Positions 20,700 through 31,474 of a DNA stretch of 64,000 nucleotides are shown piece by piece. The DNA comes from Telopea speciosissima. Taxonomy: Eukaryota; Streptophyta; Magnoliopsida; Proteales; Proteaceae. A program made the position numbers and the translations under genes. Every line of letters begins with the position of its first letter. The stretch's first letter is position 1. A model generated the notes under the pieces. The model searched no databases and was not told where the DNA came from. It saw nothing but the letters and a program-made list of their open reading frames with translations. Location of the stretch: the NCBI RefSeq assembly GCF_018873765.1, contig NC_057919.1, positions 68,008,984 through 68,072,983 on the forward strand, given 5' to 3'.

Positions 20700-23570
20700 A
20701 AAAATTGAATAATAAACTGAAAAAAAAAAAAAAGGTAATTATAGTCAATGAATCAGAATTCTCATCCCTTCTTACATCATACCTTTGTTTTTTTTTTTTA
20801 AATTTCCAAAGAAAATTAAGAAAACAAATTCAATCTTTATACAGCTGGGAGGCACACACGGTGACGTGCAAAGCCTTAATTTGAGATGAGAAAGAGGCCA
20901 AATGTCTACAGTTTCGTGTTGGGAATTATAGTTTACTTATTTATTTATTTTAATGGTTTTTTAATTGTTTAGGTCTAATTGTCTCCACTGTTAGTTTTTA
21001 TTGATAATAACATTTGGTGAAAGATGATAATTTGTTATAAATCCAGGACTAGTTTTCTTCCATTGCTACAGATCGATCGAAGTTCTTGTCTATTTTATCC
21101 CCTTGAATTGGGCTTTCGCTAGTTGGCTTGGTGAGTTGGGCTATGTGGACTTTATTAAACCACCCTTCAGTCTTCAGCTAACCAATGTCGACCCAGTCTT
21201 TCATTGAAGATTGCAGATGGACCTAGTCCTGTTATTTTCACTTAATATCACATATACACCTAGTCCTCCTATATGGGACAGGGTTCTCTAAGCAAACATC
21301 ATAAGGGAGCACACCAATGAGGTGCGTTATAATAATGGTATCTTGTATAGGTGGGCAATAAGGTCATTTCATGTGTGTATGTGGCACAGAGAGAGAGAGA
21401 GAGAGAGACCGTTTCAAAAATCGGAATCTGATGTGACCAATTCCGATTCCAGATGATTCGACACAATCGTATCTGGGTCCTAAACCCTAGAAATATAGAG
21501 TTTTCAGATCTGAGGGACAATCCTAGGGTTTTTTTGGCACCAATCAAATCCTTGATTCTGTGTTGGTGCTAACAAAGCCCTACCCTGATGGTTCAGAGAA
21601 CCTTTTTTTCCTTAATGTGGTTTTCCTTTGTTTCCATTGCATGATGCATGTGAAAGCTCCATGACGAATGGAATAAGTAGACGTAAACACCATTCAGGTA
21701 GCATTAGTGTGAATGTGTGTGTGTTTTTTTTTTTTTTTGGTTTTTGGATTAACTGTCATAGAAACATGATTTAGTTTTATTATTATGATTAACTATACAG
21801 TCTTCTATCACATGGTCCCACCCATGTTTGTTGATGAGACAAATTGTGATGTATTATTATTCCAGATCTCAATAATAGGACATATATGTCCTGACCCATG
21901 TTGTCCCCCAAAAAACAAATACCACTGGAAGTCACAAATGCAATAGAGGTTAAGAATATAATATTTCCTTTTAATTTCCTTGTCTTCCATTAAATATTTT
22001 TTATTAATCATCTTGCTTTTAATTAACTTCTCTTTTTTAGCATCCCTTCAACTTTGGTCAATTTCATTTTGACTTTTTCTTTTCTTTTACAATTCAATTG
22101 ACTATAATATGTAAAGAAAGAGTTAATGGCAGAACATGTTTTTTTTTTTTGTTTTTTTTGGGTAAAAATGACAGAACATGAATTTAAAGAATTATAAATA
22201 ATATTTTAAAATTTTGCCTACTATGGTAGAGGTTGAATATAATACATAACTATTACTCATTACACTATAACATTTTTTGAAAAACCAATAAATGATGGCT
22301 AATACGATTAAAATGGATCATCAAATTTTACATATGACCTTTCTAAGAAAAAACTATCATCAAGTAAGACCAGCTAATACTTTAGCAAATAGGGCTCACT
22401 TATCTAAGATTGTAAATAAGTATTATGGTTTTTATTCGGATTTTTGTAATCTCCTCTGTTCTTAATGCATTTTACTTTCATCAAAAAAGTAATTTTATTA
22501 CCTCATTGTATTTAAAGATTCTAGGGTTAATTAGTTCTAAATAATATTAGTTATACCATGGGTTAGAAGTAATAAGGACTAAAAAGATATCAAACATTCA
22601 TTTCGAATTCAAGGGCATTCTAATTAATAAAAAATGCTAATAGTATTTGAAGATATTTTCTTTAATTTGTTAATACCACCTTTTAAAGTTATTTTTTCTA
22701 ATAAGTCATTGGTATTAGAGTCTATCACCACGTTAAATTTTTTTTTTTTTTCGAAAGAAAAAAAAATAATAGAAATAAGGTGAGCAATGGCAAATATTAC
22801 ATATATTATCTAGTTAAGGCAAATGGATATTAGTACATTATGATTAGGAACTGCCATTTTTTTAATAGAAATCTATAATCTTTTTGTACTCCACCGCTTG
22901 TGTGGGTCCCCATCAATCCTTTTGAGTTTCATTTTGCACAATTGTATGTGGTGTGGCCTTGCTGTTTAATCTTTAATTTCTCTTTTATACGAATGTTCGA
23001 ATTGTTCTTGACACTATTCGCAAAGTCTCATTGAAGCATTTGATCCCACATTCTCATCGGTGAAGTTTCAATAAAAAATAAATAAAAGTAATGCTTTATG
23101 ATTTAAAATGGTAAATTACACATATAATATTCTCAAAAGCTATTTAATATAATGGTAAAACAAAAAAAATTTACAAAAGGTTGAAAGTTATTTATTGCAG
23201 TTCTTATGTGAAAATAAATGATTTATTTTTAATAAAAAAACGTGTTATATTAAAAAGGTAAAAAAGCAAAATTATAATTAAATTTTCACTTTTAACAAAA
23301 AAACTTAAGCTCATTCTTTACCAATGCCAATTATAATTATATGACCAATGAGATGTGGCATGTTCAACCACTGGGACCCACATATGCCCATCCAAGCATA
23401 TACCATATGCTAAGAAAATATAACTCCGTTAAGTTAGGTTAGCAATTTATTAAATATCTTGTTGCAAAGTAATATATATATATATATGCCCTAAATAAAA
23501 CTGATTTTATGAGTTAAATTGAGAAAACGGTGGAGTATATGACCTAAATAAAACCTTTACATGCGCTCTT
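20700..23570. other. AT-rich intergenic DNA
   Basis: No gene is recognised. It contains homopolymer T/A runs, a GA run near 21390-21407 and an (AT)n run at about 23472-23486. The composition becomes very AT-rich from 22.0 to 23.5 kb. Confidence 0.6.
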
Positions 23571-23694
23571 TCTTCAATTGTATATAAGAAGTCAGTATAT
23601 GCTTATAAAAAAAAAAAAAAGGTTATATGTATCGGTCAATATTGATACGATACAGACCAGGCCGTATCAGACCATATCAGACATAAATTTTAAA

Positions 23695-23886
23695 AAAGGA
23701 GAAAGAAAGTTAACCGGTGCTGTGTGTGGTCGTATACTTGTGCCCAGACACAACTCAACGCGAAAAGACCGCCACACCCCTTGGAAAGATGGAAAGGTCT
23801 AGGGGTGCAACGGTCTTTTTGCGCTGACTGTGTTTGGGCGTAGGTACACGCCCACACACAACACCGGTTAGTGTTCCTTTTCCCTT
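23695..23886. mobile_element. Foldback MITE
   Basis: The left arm (AAGGAGAAAGAAAGTTAACC, then GGTGCTGTGTGTGG) and the right arm ending GTGTTCCTTTTCCCTT are inverted copies along nearly the whole element. It interrupts a 'tatcggtat'-type repeat (23625-23690 and 24262-24500). The flanking TTAAAA may be the target duplication. Confidence 0.75.
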
Positions 23887-23905
23887 AAAAACAATGTATC
23901 AATTG

Positions 23906-24261
23906 AGGGTGGGCCTAGATGCAACAGTAAAGGTTGTTCCATTGTGACCAAAGTGGTCATGAGTTCAAGTCTGGAAACAACCTCTCTCCTAAAACAAGGG
24001 TAAGGTTGCATATATTATGATCCTCCCTTGGTACCTGACTCCTCTCTAGGGAGCCCAACACCCAAGGAGTGCCCGGGGGGGCATCCAAATGCTGGGTTGT
24101 GCCACACACATCTCGATGCATGCCTAATCAGCCATCGGGATGTGTGCGGTATAGCCCAACGGCTAAATGCCCCCTGGGCGCTTGGCTCTCTGGACAGGAG
24201 CTCAATCCCCTCCCTTGACCCCACAGTGGCAGGAGCCTCATGCACTATATACGCCCTTTTT
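23906..24261 (+). mobile_element. Au-type SINE, interrupted by a MITE
   Basis: The order of words matches the Au SINE family of plants: GATGCAACAGTAAAGG (box A side), GTGGTCATGAGTTCAAGTCT (box B side), AACAACCTCTCTCC, GGGTAAGGTTGCATA and, after an insertion, CCCCACAGTGGCAGGAGCCT and a CCCTTTTT end. tRNA-derived, transcribed by RNA polymerase III when young and mobilised by LINE proteins, by family knowledge. The insertion at 24031-24208 shows it is no longer intact. Confidence 0.7.
24031..24208. mobile_element. Mutator-like MITE inserted in the SINE
   Basis: It is bounded by identical 9-bp repeats CCTCCCTTG at 24022-24030 and 24209-24217, which restore the SINE reading when one copy and the insert are removed. 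The insert is an imperfect palindrome; the terminal regions share CTCCTCTCTAGGGAGCC / CTCCTGTCCAGAGAGCC. The 9-bp duplication indicates a Mutator-type insertion. Confidence 0.75.
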
Positions 24262-25190
24262 ACAATCTATATCAATATCGTATCAGTATGGATATACTGG
24301 CGATATACAACTGATATAATACTAATATCTTAATCTATGATATACTTGTCGATTTGGGGTTATAGACTACATACATATGGACAGTAAATTTTAATCAATA
24401 TATTTTAGATGACTCATAAGCAGTGTTCTAAGTATCGGAATACGTGTATGGAATATTGATACGACATTGATATAGATCAATTACACCGACATGTATCGGT
24501 ATCTGTAGCTAATCCGTTCATTCGGACTGTGGCATTTGTGTAATTTGCAAGCAGAAAAGTGACATTTTTGCCGAGTTTTTGAATAAAAGTCAGAAGAGGA
24601 AGGAAGTAACAGAAAGGCATGACCAATGAGAGTATGGGCCGGTGGGCCCCAAGCCCAATGTGAACAAAACTTAAAACGCGGTCCCGTCCCTCGTTCTCGT
24701 TCGCATGTGATGTGATGTACGAAGGATTTCCCTTTCTTAATTTTGAAATCTGAATTTTCAACTCAATCAGATCCGTCCAAATGGAAGCTCATCCACATGA
24801 CTAATTCTAGTGCCACACTACAAGATCTGTACCGTACCCCGCGCTACAGAGGAACCCAATGCCCGTTCTCGACTTCCTGTCTCCCTCTTCTTTCCATTCG
24901 AAATCTAAATATTTCCAAAGTGGGAGCCCACCACACACACACCTCTCTGATTCTAAAGAATTTTCTCTTTATTAAACTTTAATTCTAACGGCTTTAAAGC
25001 TCACAATTCTGCTCAGATCGGAAAACAAATCAAAACTCACCCAGATCGAAACCAGCAAAGAAAAGAGAAATTTTTTAAACAGAAGTTTAAATGATTACCA
25101 GCTTATTCAAAGCTGTAATGCCGTATTGAAATTATAATATCATTTCTCTCCTCCGCGTTTCTTCTCTTTCTTTCTCTCTCTCTCTGTGTC
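24262..25190. other. Upstream region of the COBRA-like gene
   Basis: 24262-24500 is 'tatcggtat' repeat DNA. The following 0.7 kb is ordinary sequence that should include the promoter. A CT-rich tract (25140-25190) resembles a plant pyrimidine patch near a transcription start. No confident TATA box could be chosen. Confidence 0.4.
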
Positions 25191-25285
25191 CAGTGAAACA
25201 GTCTTCCTTCATATACAGTTTAAATTTCTCTCTCAATCTCAATTGGGTTTTCGCTTTTTTCAAGCTAAACCCCTCAAATTCCAAC

Positions 25286-28200
25286 ATGGGTATCGTCCAC
25301 CTCCGCCGTATCTTCAAGCCCTTGTTCCTCTTTCTCTTCTTCTTCGCCATCTCTCTGCGAATCTCCATCGCTCAGCCTGTGGCTCCATCTCCTAGCGCTG
25401 ATGTCTGCAACGGTATCTTCCTATCGTATACCTACATAACGGGAAGTATTATCCCTCCCCATCTAGCCGCCGGCTCACCTCGCCAACCTTACAAGTTTGA
25501 GTCACAACTCGAAGTCCTCAACAATGGTCTCCAAGATCTCAATTCCTGGCAAGTATTCGTCGGGTTTCAGCACGATGAGTATCTGGTCTCTGCTTCTAAT
25601 GCTGTTTTGGTTGATGGGACTAGTCTCCCTGCCGGCGTTGGAAATGGGACTGCTTTTGCCGGATATCCTGCTACCGATCTCAAGACCGCTGTTGAGACTG
25701 CCGGAGATGTGACCCAGATGGAGGCTGTGGTTAATTTGGTCGGTACCCAATTCGGCGTTGACGTTGCGAATAGTAACAGTGTTCCGATGCCTTCCAACAT
25801 ATCGCTTCTCAACACCGGCTACATCTGTCCTGTGCCCACTATGCAAGGTAACCTCTTATTCTCACTTCCATCAACTTCGCACCGTAATTCCTAGTTCTGT
25901 TTTTGCATCTATGTCTACTTTGTTTTGAAGGAAGCAAATCTTATTCTTTTTGTTTAAATTACGGAGTTATCTGTACTGTTATGGATTTTAGATGACTAAG
26001 GATCGAAGATTGGAGAATTTTTGTTTTGAAAACTTGACTATTTTTAGGAGCATTTTGTTATGCTTTTAGGGTTTTTGTGAGTTTGGGGTTGAGATGGAGA
26101 AAACCGAAGATGTATTATTTCTTCTTATTACTATACGGATAGTTTTATTTTCCTCTATTGCTGCTTAAGAATTTATGAGTTTAAAGAAGGGAAGATCAAA
26201 AATTAACATTTCGCCCCTAGCGGGTTTGTACATATCTATCACTTCAGTAACAAGAACCTATACGTTTTCTGTTTTGTTCAATCATTCCCCAATTCGGTTC
26301 TTACAGAACCCATAAAACTCATGTTATCGCCAATTTCTCCGACCTACATATGTGTGGATGGCTTATCTGAGAAGAGGAGGGGGGGGGGGGGAGAGGAAGA
26401 GATTTATTTCATCTCAAACAACAGGTCTGTTTAGCTAGTTATGAAGTTCCCAAGCTAGATTTGGGACTTGGGTTGTCACTCCCTGCTATAGTTGTGCAAT
26501 GGATTTTGTGACTTTAAGTTGGTTATGAGGAGTTGAGGACTTAGAAAATGAGAACTGGAAAATGTGGGAGAGTATCATTAAATAATAATCAGACACCTTT
26601 GTAGCTGTGTAGAAGTTTCTGATGGAAATAGTAACTCTTTTCTCTTTTATTAAGCAGTAGATTTAGCGTTGATGTCCCTCTGAGCTGAAGAGATTGTTTC
26701 TAGTCACTTGTTACAATAAAAGGAGGGAGAAAAGGAGTTGGTTGCAGCCCCAAAACTGAAGCCAGCATAATATGATGCCCTGATGCAAGGATATGAACCT
26801 CTTTGTTGGGGCTGTCAGAGAAAAAGAAAAAAAAACGATGTTATGAAAGGATTCAGTACTTTTGAATGTCCTCCCGATTAGCATAGGCATCAGGCAGTGG
26901 CTTCTCCATTTTCTAATATGTTTTAGTCTGTTTATGAGTCCTATCCATGGAGAAAAAATCTGTTCAGAGTATCGAAAGAAAGATATGTAGATTTAGGCCA
27001 GTGGTTGTTTTTTCTTCTGTTGATAAGTTCTTTTTTTTAGAATTGGAGATTAATGGGGTCAACAGAGATATTAACTGAATTGGCTTTAATTTTTAAAACC
27101 ATTTTCAGTATTGCCCATGTTATGTATGTCTTTGTTTCTGAAATAGAAAACTTATGTATGTCTGGTGTGGTTTTTGTAGGGTCGAGTCAGATGACTGTGT
27201 GTTGCACTCTAGATCCGAATTTGAAAACGAACACAACCATCATTGGACAAGAATTTTCACCCCGCCAAAGTGGTGATCTTGTAATTACCTACGATGTAAC
27301 CCAAACATATGCATCAAATTACATGGCACAGGTCACAATCTCAAATAATAATCCCCTCGGTCGTCTTGATTATTGGATGTTGAGCTGGGATTGGATGAGG
27401 GGTGAATTTATTGGCAAAATGCAAGGGGCTTATCCAACAGTTGTTGACACAACAGGGTGTCTCTATGGTCAGCAAGGTGCTTACTACCAGGGTCTAGATT
27501 TTAGCACTGTCTTGAATTGTGACAGAAGGCCAACTATTGTCGATCTCCCTTTATCATATACCAATGACTCAACTCTTGGGAAGATCCCTTACTGTTGTCG
27601 GAACGGGACAATCTTGCCAGCAACAATGGATCCAACTCAATCGACTTCAGTTTTCCTGATACAAGTTTATAAGATGCCACCAGACCTCAATCGCACTCAA
27701 CTGTACCCACCGGCGAATTTCCAGATCAATGGCACTTTCAACCCAAATTACCAATGTGGACCTCCAGTGCGTGTCACCCCTACTGAATTTCCTGATCCAA
27801 GTGGTTTGCCATCAACAAATGCAACGGCACTTGCTAGTTGGCAAGTAGTGTGCAACATGACGCAGCCGGCAACCCCGAAATGCTGTGTTTCATTCTCATC
27901 ATACTTAAATGATTCTGTTATCCCATGCAGTACATGTGCATGTGGTTGCCAAGGTAGTGCAAACAGTAATTGTAGTACTACTGCATCAGCCCTTCTACTT
28001 CCATCAGAGGCTGCTCTTGTCCCATTTGCAAACCGGACAAATATGATCTTAGCTTGGGCTTCAATCAAACATTATCCTGTGCCAAACCCAATGCCCTGTG
28101 GGGATAATTGCGGAGTGAGCATAAACTGGCATCTATACACAGACTCCACCGCTGGTTGGAGCGCAAGGGTCACACTGTTCAACTGGGGTGGAAATAATTT

Positions 28201-28606
28201 TGCTGATTGGTTTGCTGCTGTGCAATTGGACAAGGCAACCCCTGGTTTTCAAGCGATGTACTCCTTCAAAGCAAGTGTGCTGCCTGGTATCAATGGTGTC
28301 AACAACACCATATTGATGGAGGGACTTCCAGGCTTGAATTATCTTGTAGCACAATCACCAGCAGCCAACCCAACGACTAATCCCCCGGTGCCTGGGAAAC
28401 AGCAGTCAGTGATTTCATTTTCAAATAAAAATACTCCTACAATCAACGTGCTTGGTGGGGATGCATTCCCATCCAAAGTGTTCTTCAATGGTTTGGAGTG
28501 TTCGCTTCCCACAATGCTTCCAAGCAAGGGTGATAGGATGGTTGCAGCTTCAGGCATTTCAAGCTTTCTCCTGGCTATTGTAGTGCTCATCTTTGTGCAG
28601 CGATAA
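25286..28606 (+). CDS. COBL7: COBRA-like GPI-anchored protein, COBL7 type
   Basis: The exons are 25286-25847 and 27180-28606. The junction splits a Gly codon (CAAG|GTAACC donor, TTTGTAG acceptor) and yields 662 residues, the length typical of the long COBL7-11 subgroup rather than the shorter COBRA subgroup. The start ATG at 25286 precedes a clear signal peptide ([18 protein letters not shown]). Upstream in-frame codons lack an ATG. The N-terminal extra domain is followed by the COBRA domain from about residue 190. The diagnostic CCVS lies at 422-425 and a Cys cluster CSTCACGC at 437-444. The last residues form a hydrophobic tail expected for GPI-anchor addition. COBRA proteins act at the plasma membrane/cell wall in cellulose deposition and oriented growth; the exact member (7 versus 8) is inferred. 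No disruption is seen. Confidence 0.93.
25848..27179 (+). other. COBL7 intron
   Basis: A 1.33-kb GT-AG intron with ordinary T-rich sequence and a poly-G run near 26379. No nested gene or mobile element was recognised. Confidence 0.8.
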
Positions 28607-29059
28607 CTTTCTGAAGCATGGATGTTTCTTTTCTAGCTGCAACATATTCTTTGATGCTTTTGATGAATTGATTAGAAAATACTGAACTGCCACACACAAG
28701 AGCTGAACAGGGTTAGTTTGATAACCCACCAGGTTTGCTGCCAGATTCATGATTTTATATTGATTTGGAAGGGAAAGCTTCATAGGTGTGACTATGATTT
28801 ATCTTCCCATCGACATTGTGTTATATAACATTACATTGATATAGAAGTTGGCATGAAACAACCCCGAATGTAACTCTACTAAATATTATTTTTCTGTTTC
28901 ATTTTCTTATTTATGCCCCCAAGTCTGTTGTCTTGGTACCAATGATATATTTACATTTCTGTATTTAAGCCTGCCTATCAGTTTTTACAGAAGCTATTCA
29001 TTGTCGGCAAAGGCGTAATCCTCGAAGCATTATAATATCTCCAACCATTGATTAGTCCC
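28607..29059 (+). other. COBL7 3' flank
   Basis: Presumed 3' untranslated region and spacer; no ORF or repeat of note. Confidence 0.5.
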
Positions 29060-30765
29060 TGAGTCCTTACTAGACCTTGATCTTGGTCCATTTAATGGAT
29101 CTTGATAGAGTGGAGAAACAATTTCTCCCTTCTTTACCACCAAACACGAAGTAAAAATGCTGAGTTGAATTGATCTACCAATCTATTTGGCCACCTTTCT
29201 TGATTTAGAAGTCCAAGAACGAGAACCAGCTACCAATATTGGGTGAGAGCTACTGATCCTTGAGTGGGTCAGCCGGTTCCAGAGTTAACTCATCAGTTTC
29301 AAAGCTGTAGTTTGGGATCCATCGACCAAGCCTGGTTTCAGACTATTAAACAAGCGTGGTGTGTCATAACTGTTAGCGTTTGATGAAGGATAGACCTAGT
29401 ATGTATCTATCTATCTATACTGGATACTCTTCTTCAGCCGCAGTATCCATCTATCCTTAGAATGATCTGATCTGGTTTTGGAAGATGAGGGGGAGAGACG
29501 GCCTGAACCCTACAAACCCAGCTTGGATTAGCTGGAATTGGAATTAGGATCGACCAATTCAACTAATTCGATTTCAATTTTTGAGACGTTCTAAATTTGT
29601 GTAATTGTATATAGATCTTGCAAGTAAGCAAGTTCTAATAGTGTGGATCACATACCACGGATAGTTCAGTATCTATTCATTTTATATCTGAAGATTGTCA
29701 TCAATGTCTTGTTTAATCCTCTCCAATTCTCTGAAGTGTGCAATGCGGCAGTTCGGGGTGGAGATGTCGACACCTGGCAGCTTAAACATCCAACTGTTTG
29801 AACTCATTGACTTTCGTTTTTTTTTTTTCTTCTTCTCGAGCTCGGCACCGTTGGATGTCCAAGCTTTGACGTGTCAACATCTCCAACCCGAACTCATCTC
29901 CAACCCGAACTGCCAGACTGTACACTTATAGGGAATTGGAGAGGAATATTTTCCATCAAAGAGAGGTGGAGTTGGCCAGGAATTGGTATCAGAATCAACC
30001 TCTAACGATTCTGGTCCAGAATTGGCCTGAAGCCTAGAAACACAAGTTGATGATAAGGAAGCTAGACTCTGATCTTGGTTCCTTTGATGGTTCTTGATAG
30101 AGTGGGAGAAACAATTTCCCCTTCTTTTTAACTCCAAACACGAAGTAAAAATGCTGAGTTGAATCGATCTACCAATCCATTTTGGCCGCCTTTCCTGATC
30201 CACTTGACCAGAGTTGTCTGACTTGAAAGTCTTTTTTGTTTTTTTGATAAAAGTCTGACTTAAAAGTCCTCGAGTACCAACTACCACCTAATTGGGTGAG
30301 CTACTGATCCTTGACTGGGTCAGCCGATTTCTGAGTTAACTCATCGAGTTTCAAAGCTGTAGTTTGGACTTCGGATCCAGAGAGTCAGAGACCCAGTCTG
30401 GTTTCAGACTATTGAACGAGCATGGTCTGACATACCTGTTAGTGTTTGATGAAGGGTGGCACTAGTATGTACTTATCTATTTTATACCCTTCTTTGGTCA
30501 CAGTTTCCATCTATCCTTAAAATGATCTGATCTGGTTTTGGAAGACGGGAAGGGAGAGACAGCCTGAACCCTAGAAACCCAGCTTGGATCCGCAGGAATC
30601 GGGATTAGGATCAGCCAATTCGACCAATCTAATTCCAATTCTTGAAACCCTGCTTCTAAATTTGTATATTTGTATATAATCCATCTTACACACAACACCA
30701 TATGGATAATTCAATATCTATTCATTTGGCTTCTGAAGATTATCATCAATATCTTTTTGGTCATT
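29060..30765 (+). repeat. Direct duplication of about 0.7 kb (two copies)
   Basis: Copy A spans about 29060-29715 and copy B about 30060-30765. Shared blocks in the same order include CAAACACGAAGTAAAAATGC, CTACTGATCCTTGA, AGTTAACTCATC, GTTTCAGACTATT, AATGATCTGATCTGG, CCCAGCTTGGAT and CTATTCATTT. A third partial block (GAATTGGCCTGAAGCC) occurs at about 30015 and 30851. Neither copy codes for protein. The two lie between the convergent 3' ends of the COBL7 and response-regulator genes. Confidence 0.8.
29717..29953. mobile_element. Foldback MITE between the two duplicate copies
   Basis: The left arm starts TCCTCTCCAATTCTCTGAAG and the right arm ends in GGGAATTGGAGAGGA. The inner parts (GGCAGTTCGGG / CCCGAACTGCC, CATCCAACTGT / CCGTTGGATG) are also inverted. 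It is non-coding and appears inserted in or next to copy A. Confidence 0.7.
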
Positions 30766-31474
30766 CAAAAAGAGGTGAAGTTTAGTATGATGCAAGAGGT
30801 TCGAGGAAGCGGAATTCCACTGATTCTGATCTAGCCAGAAGCAGCCGGAATTGGCCTGAAGCCAAGAAGAACAAGTTGAAATTGACTGGTTCAAATCATC
30901 CGGAAAAAAAAATAAACGTCTAAATGAACAAACACATTATTAGACGAGTAGAAGTCATCAACAGCGTTAACTCAAAAAACTGAAGTCCCCCAGTACAGTA
31001 CTAAATACAAGAAAATAAACTACATAGAAAATTCAAATTCATGCCTTGAGCAATCAAACGGAATCTGTACATCAACTCAATTCCTAAAGAGCAAACCTGA
31101 AGTGTTATTTGAGTTAGAAAAGATCTCCATCTCCACCAGGATGTCGAGGCCTTGGAATCTTAATTTCTAAACTACCATCATTTGAACCGATACTGAACTT
31201 CATAACCCTCTCTCTAACACTAGATCTTACTTGTTAGCTTGAGATACTAAAACCAGTCAAAATTTTGCATGTACACCACCTTTCTATATCATGCAGTTGT
31301 TTCCTACATTCAGGACATTGGATCCACAACAGATAAAACTTCATGCTCCACCATATTTTTGTCTGATGTAACTTGATTCTTTGAACTCACAACAGAACTA
31401 GACTAACAAAATCATAGCAACCCAGATCTGTGGATCAGCACTGCTACCATTGTCCATGGAAATAATTGGGTCAT
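30766..31474 (-). other. Spacer and 3' UTR of the response regulator
   Basis: No ORF of interest. It should hold the 3' untranslated region of the minus-strand response regulator, but no end point can be fixed. Confidence 0.4.

Noticed and set aside
24028-24333. ORF of 101 codons at 24.0-24.3 kb
   Set aside because: It runs across the SINE and the MITE inserted in it and is not a gene.
25193-25285. Extended N-terminus for the COBRA-like protein
   Set aside because: The frame opens with GTG, not ATG, and the extension would place the signal peptide internally. The ATG at 25286 fits a secreted protein.
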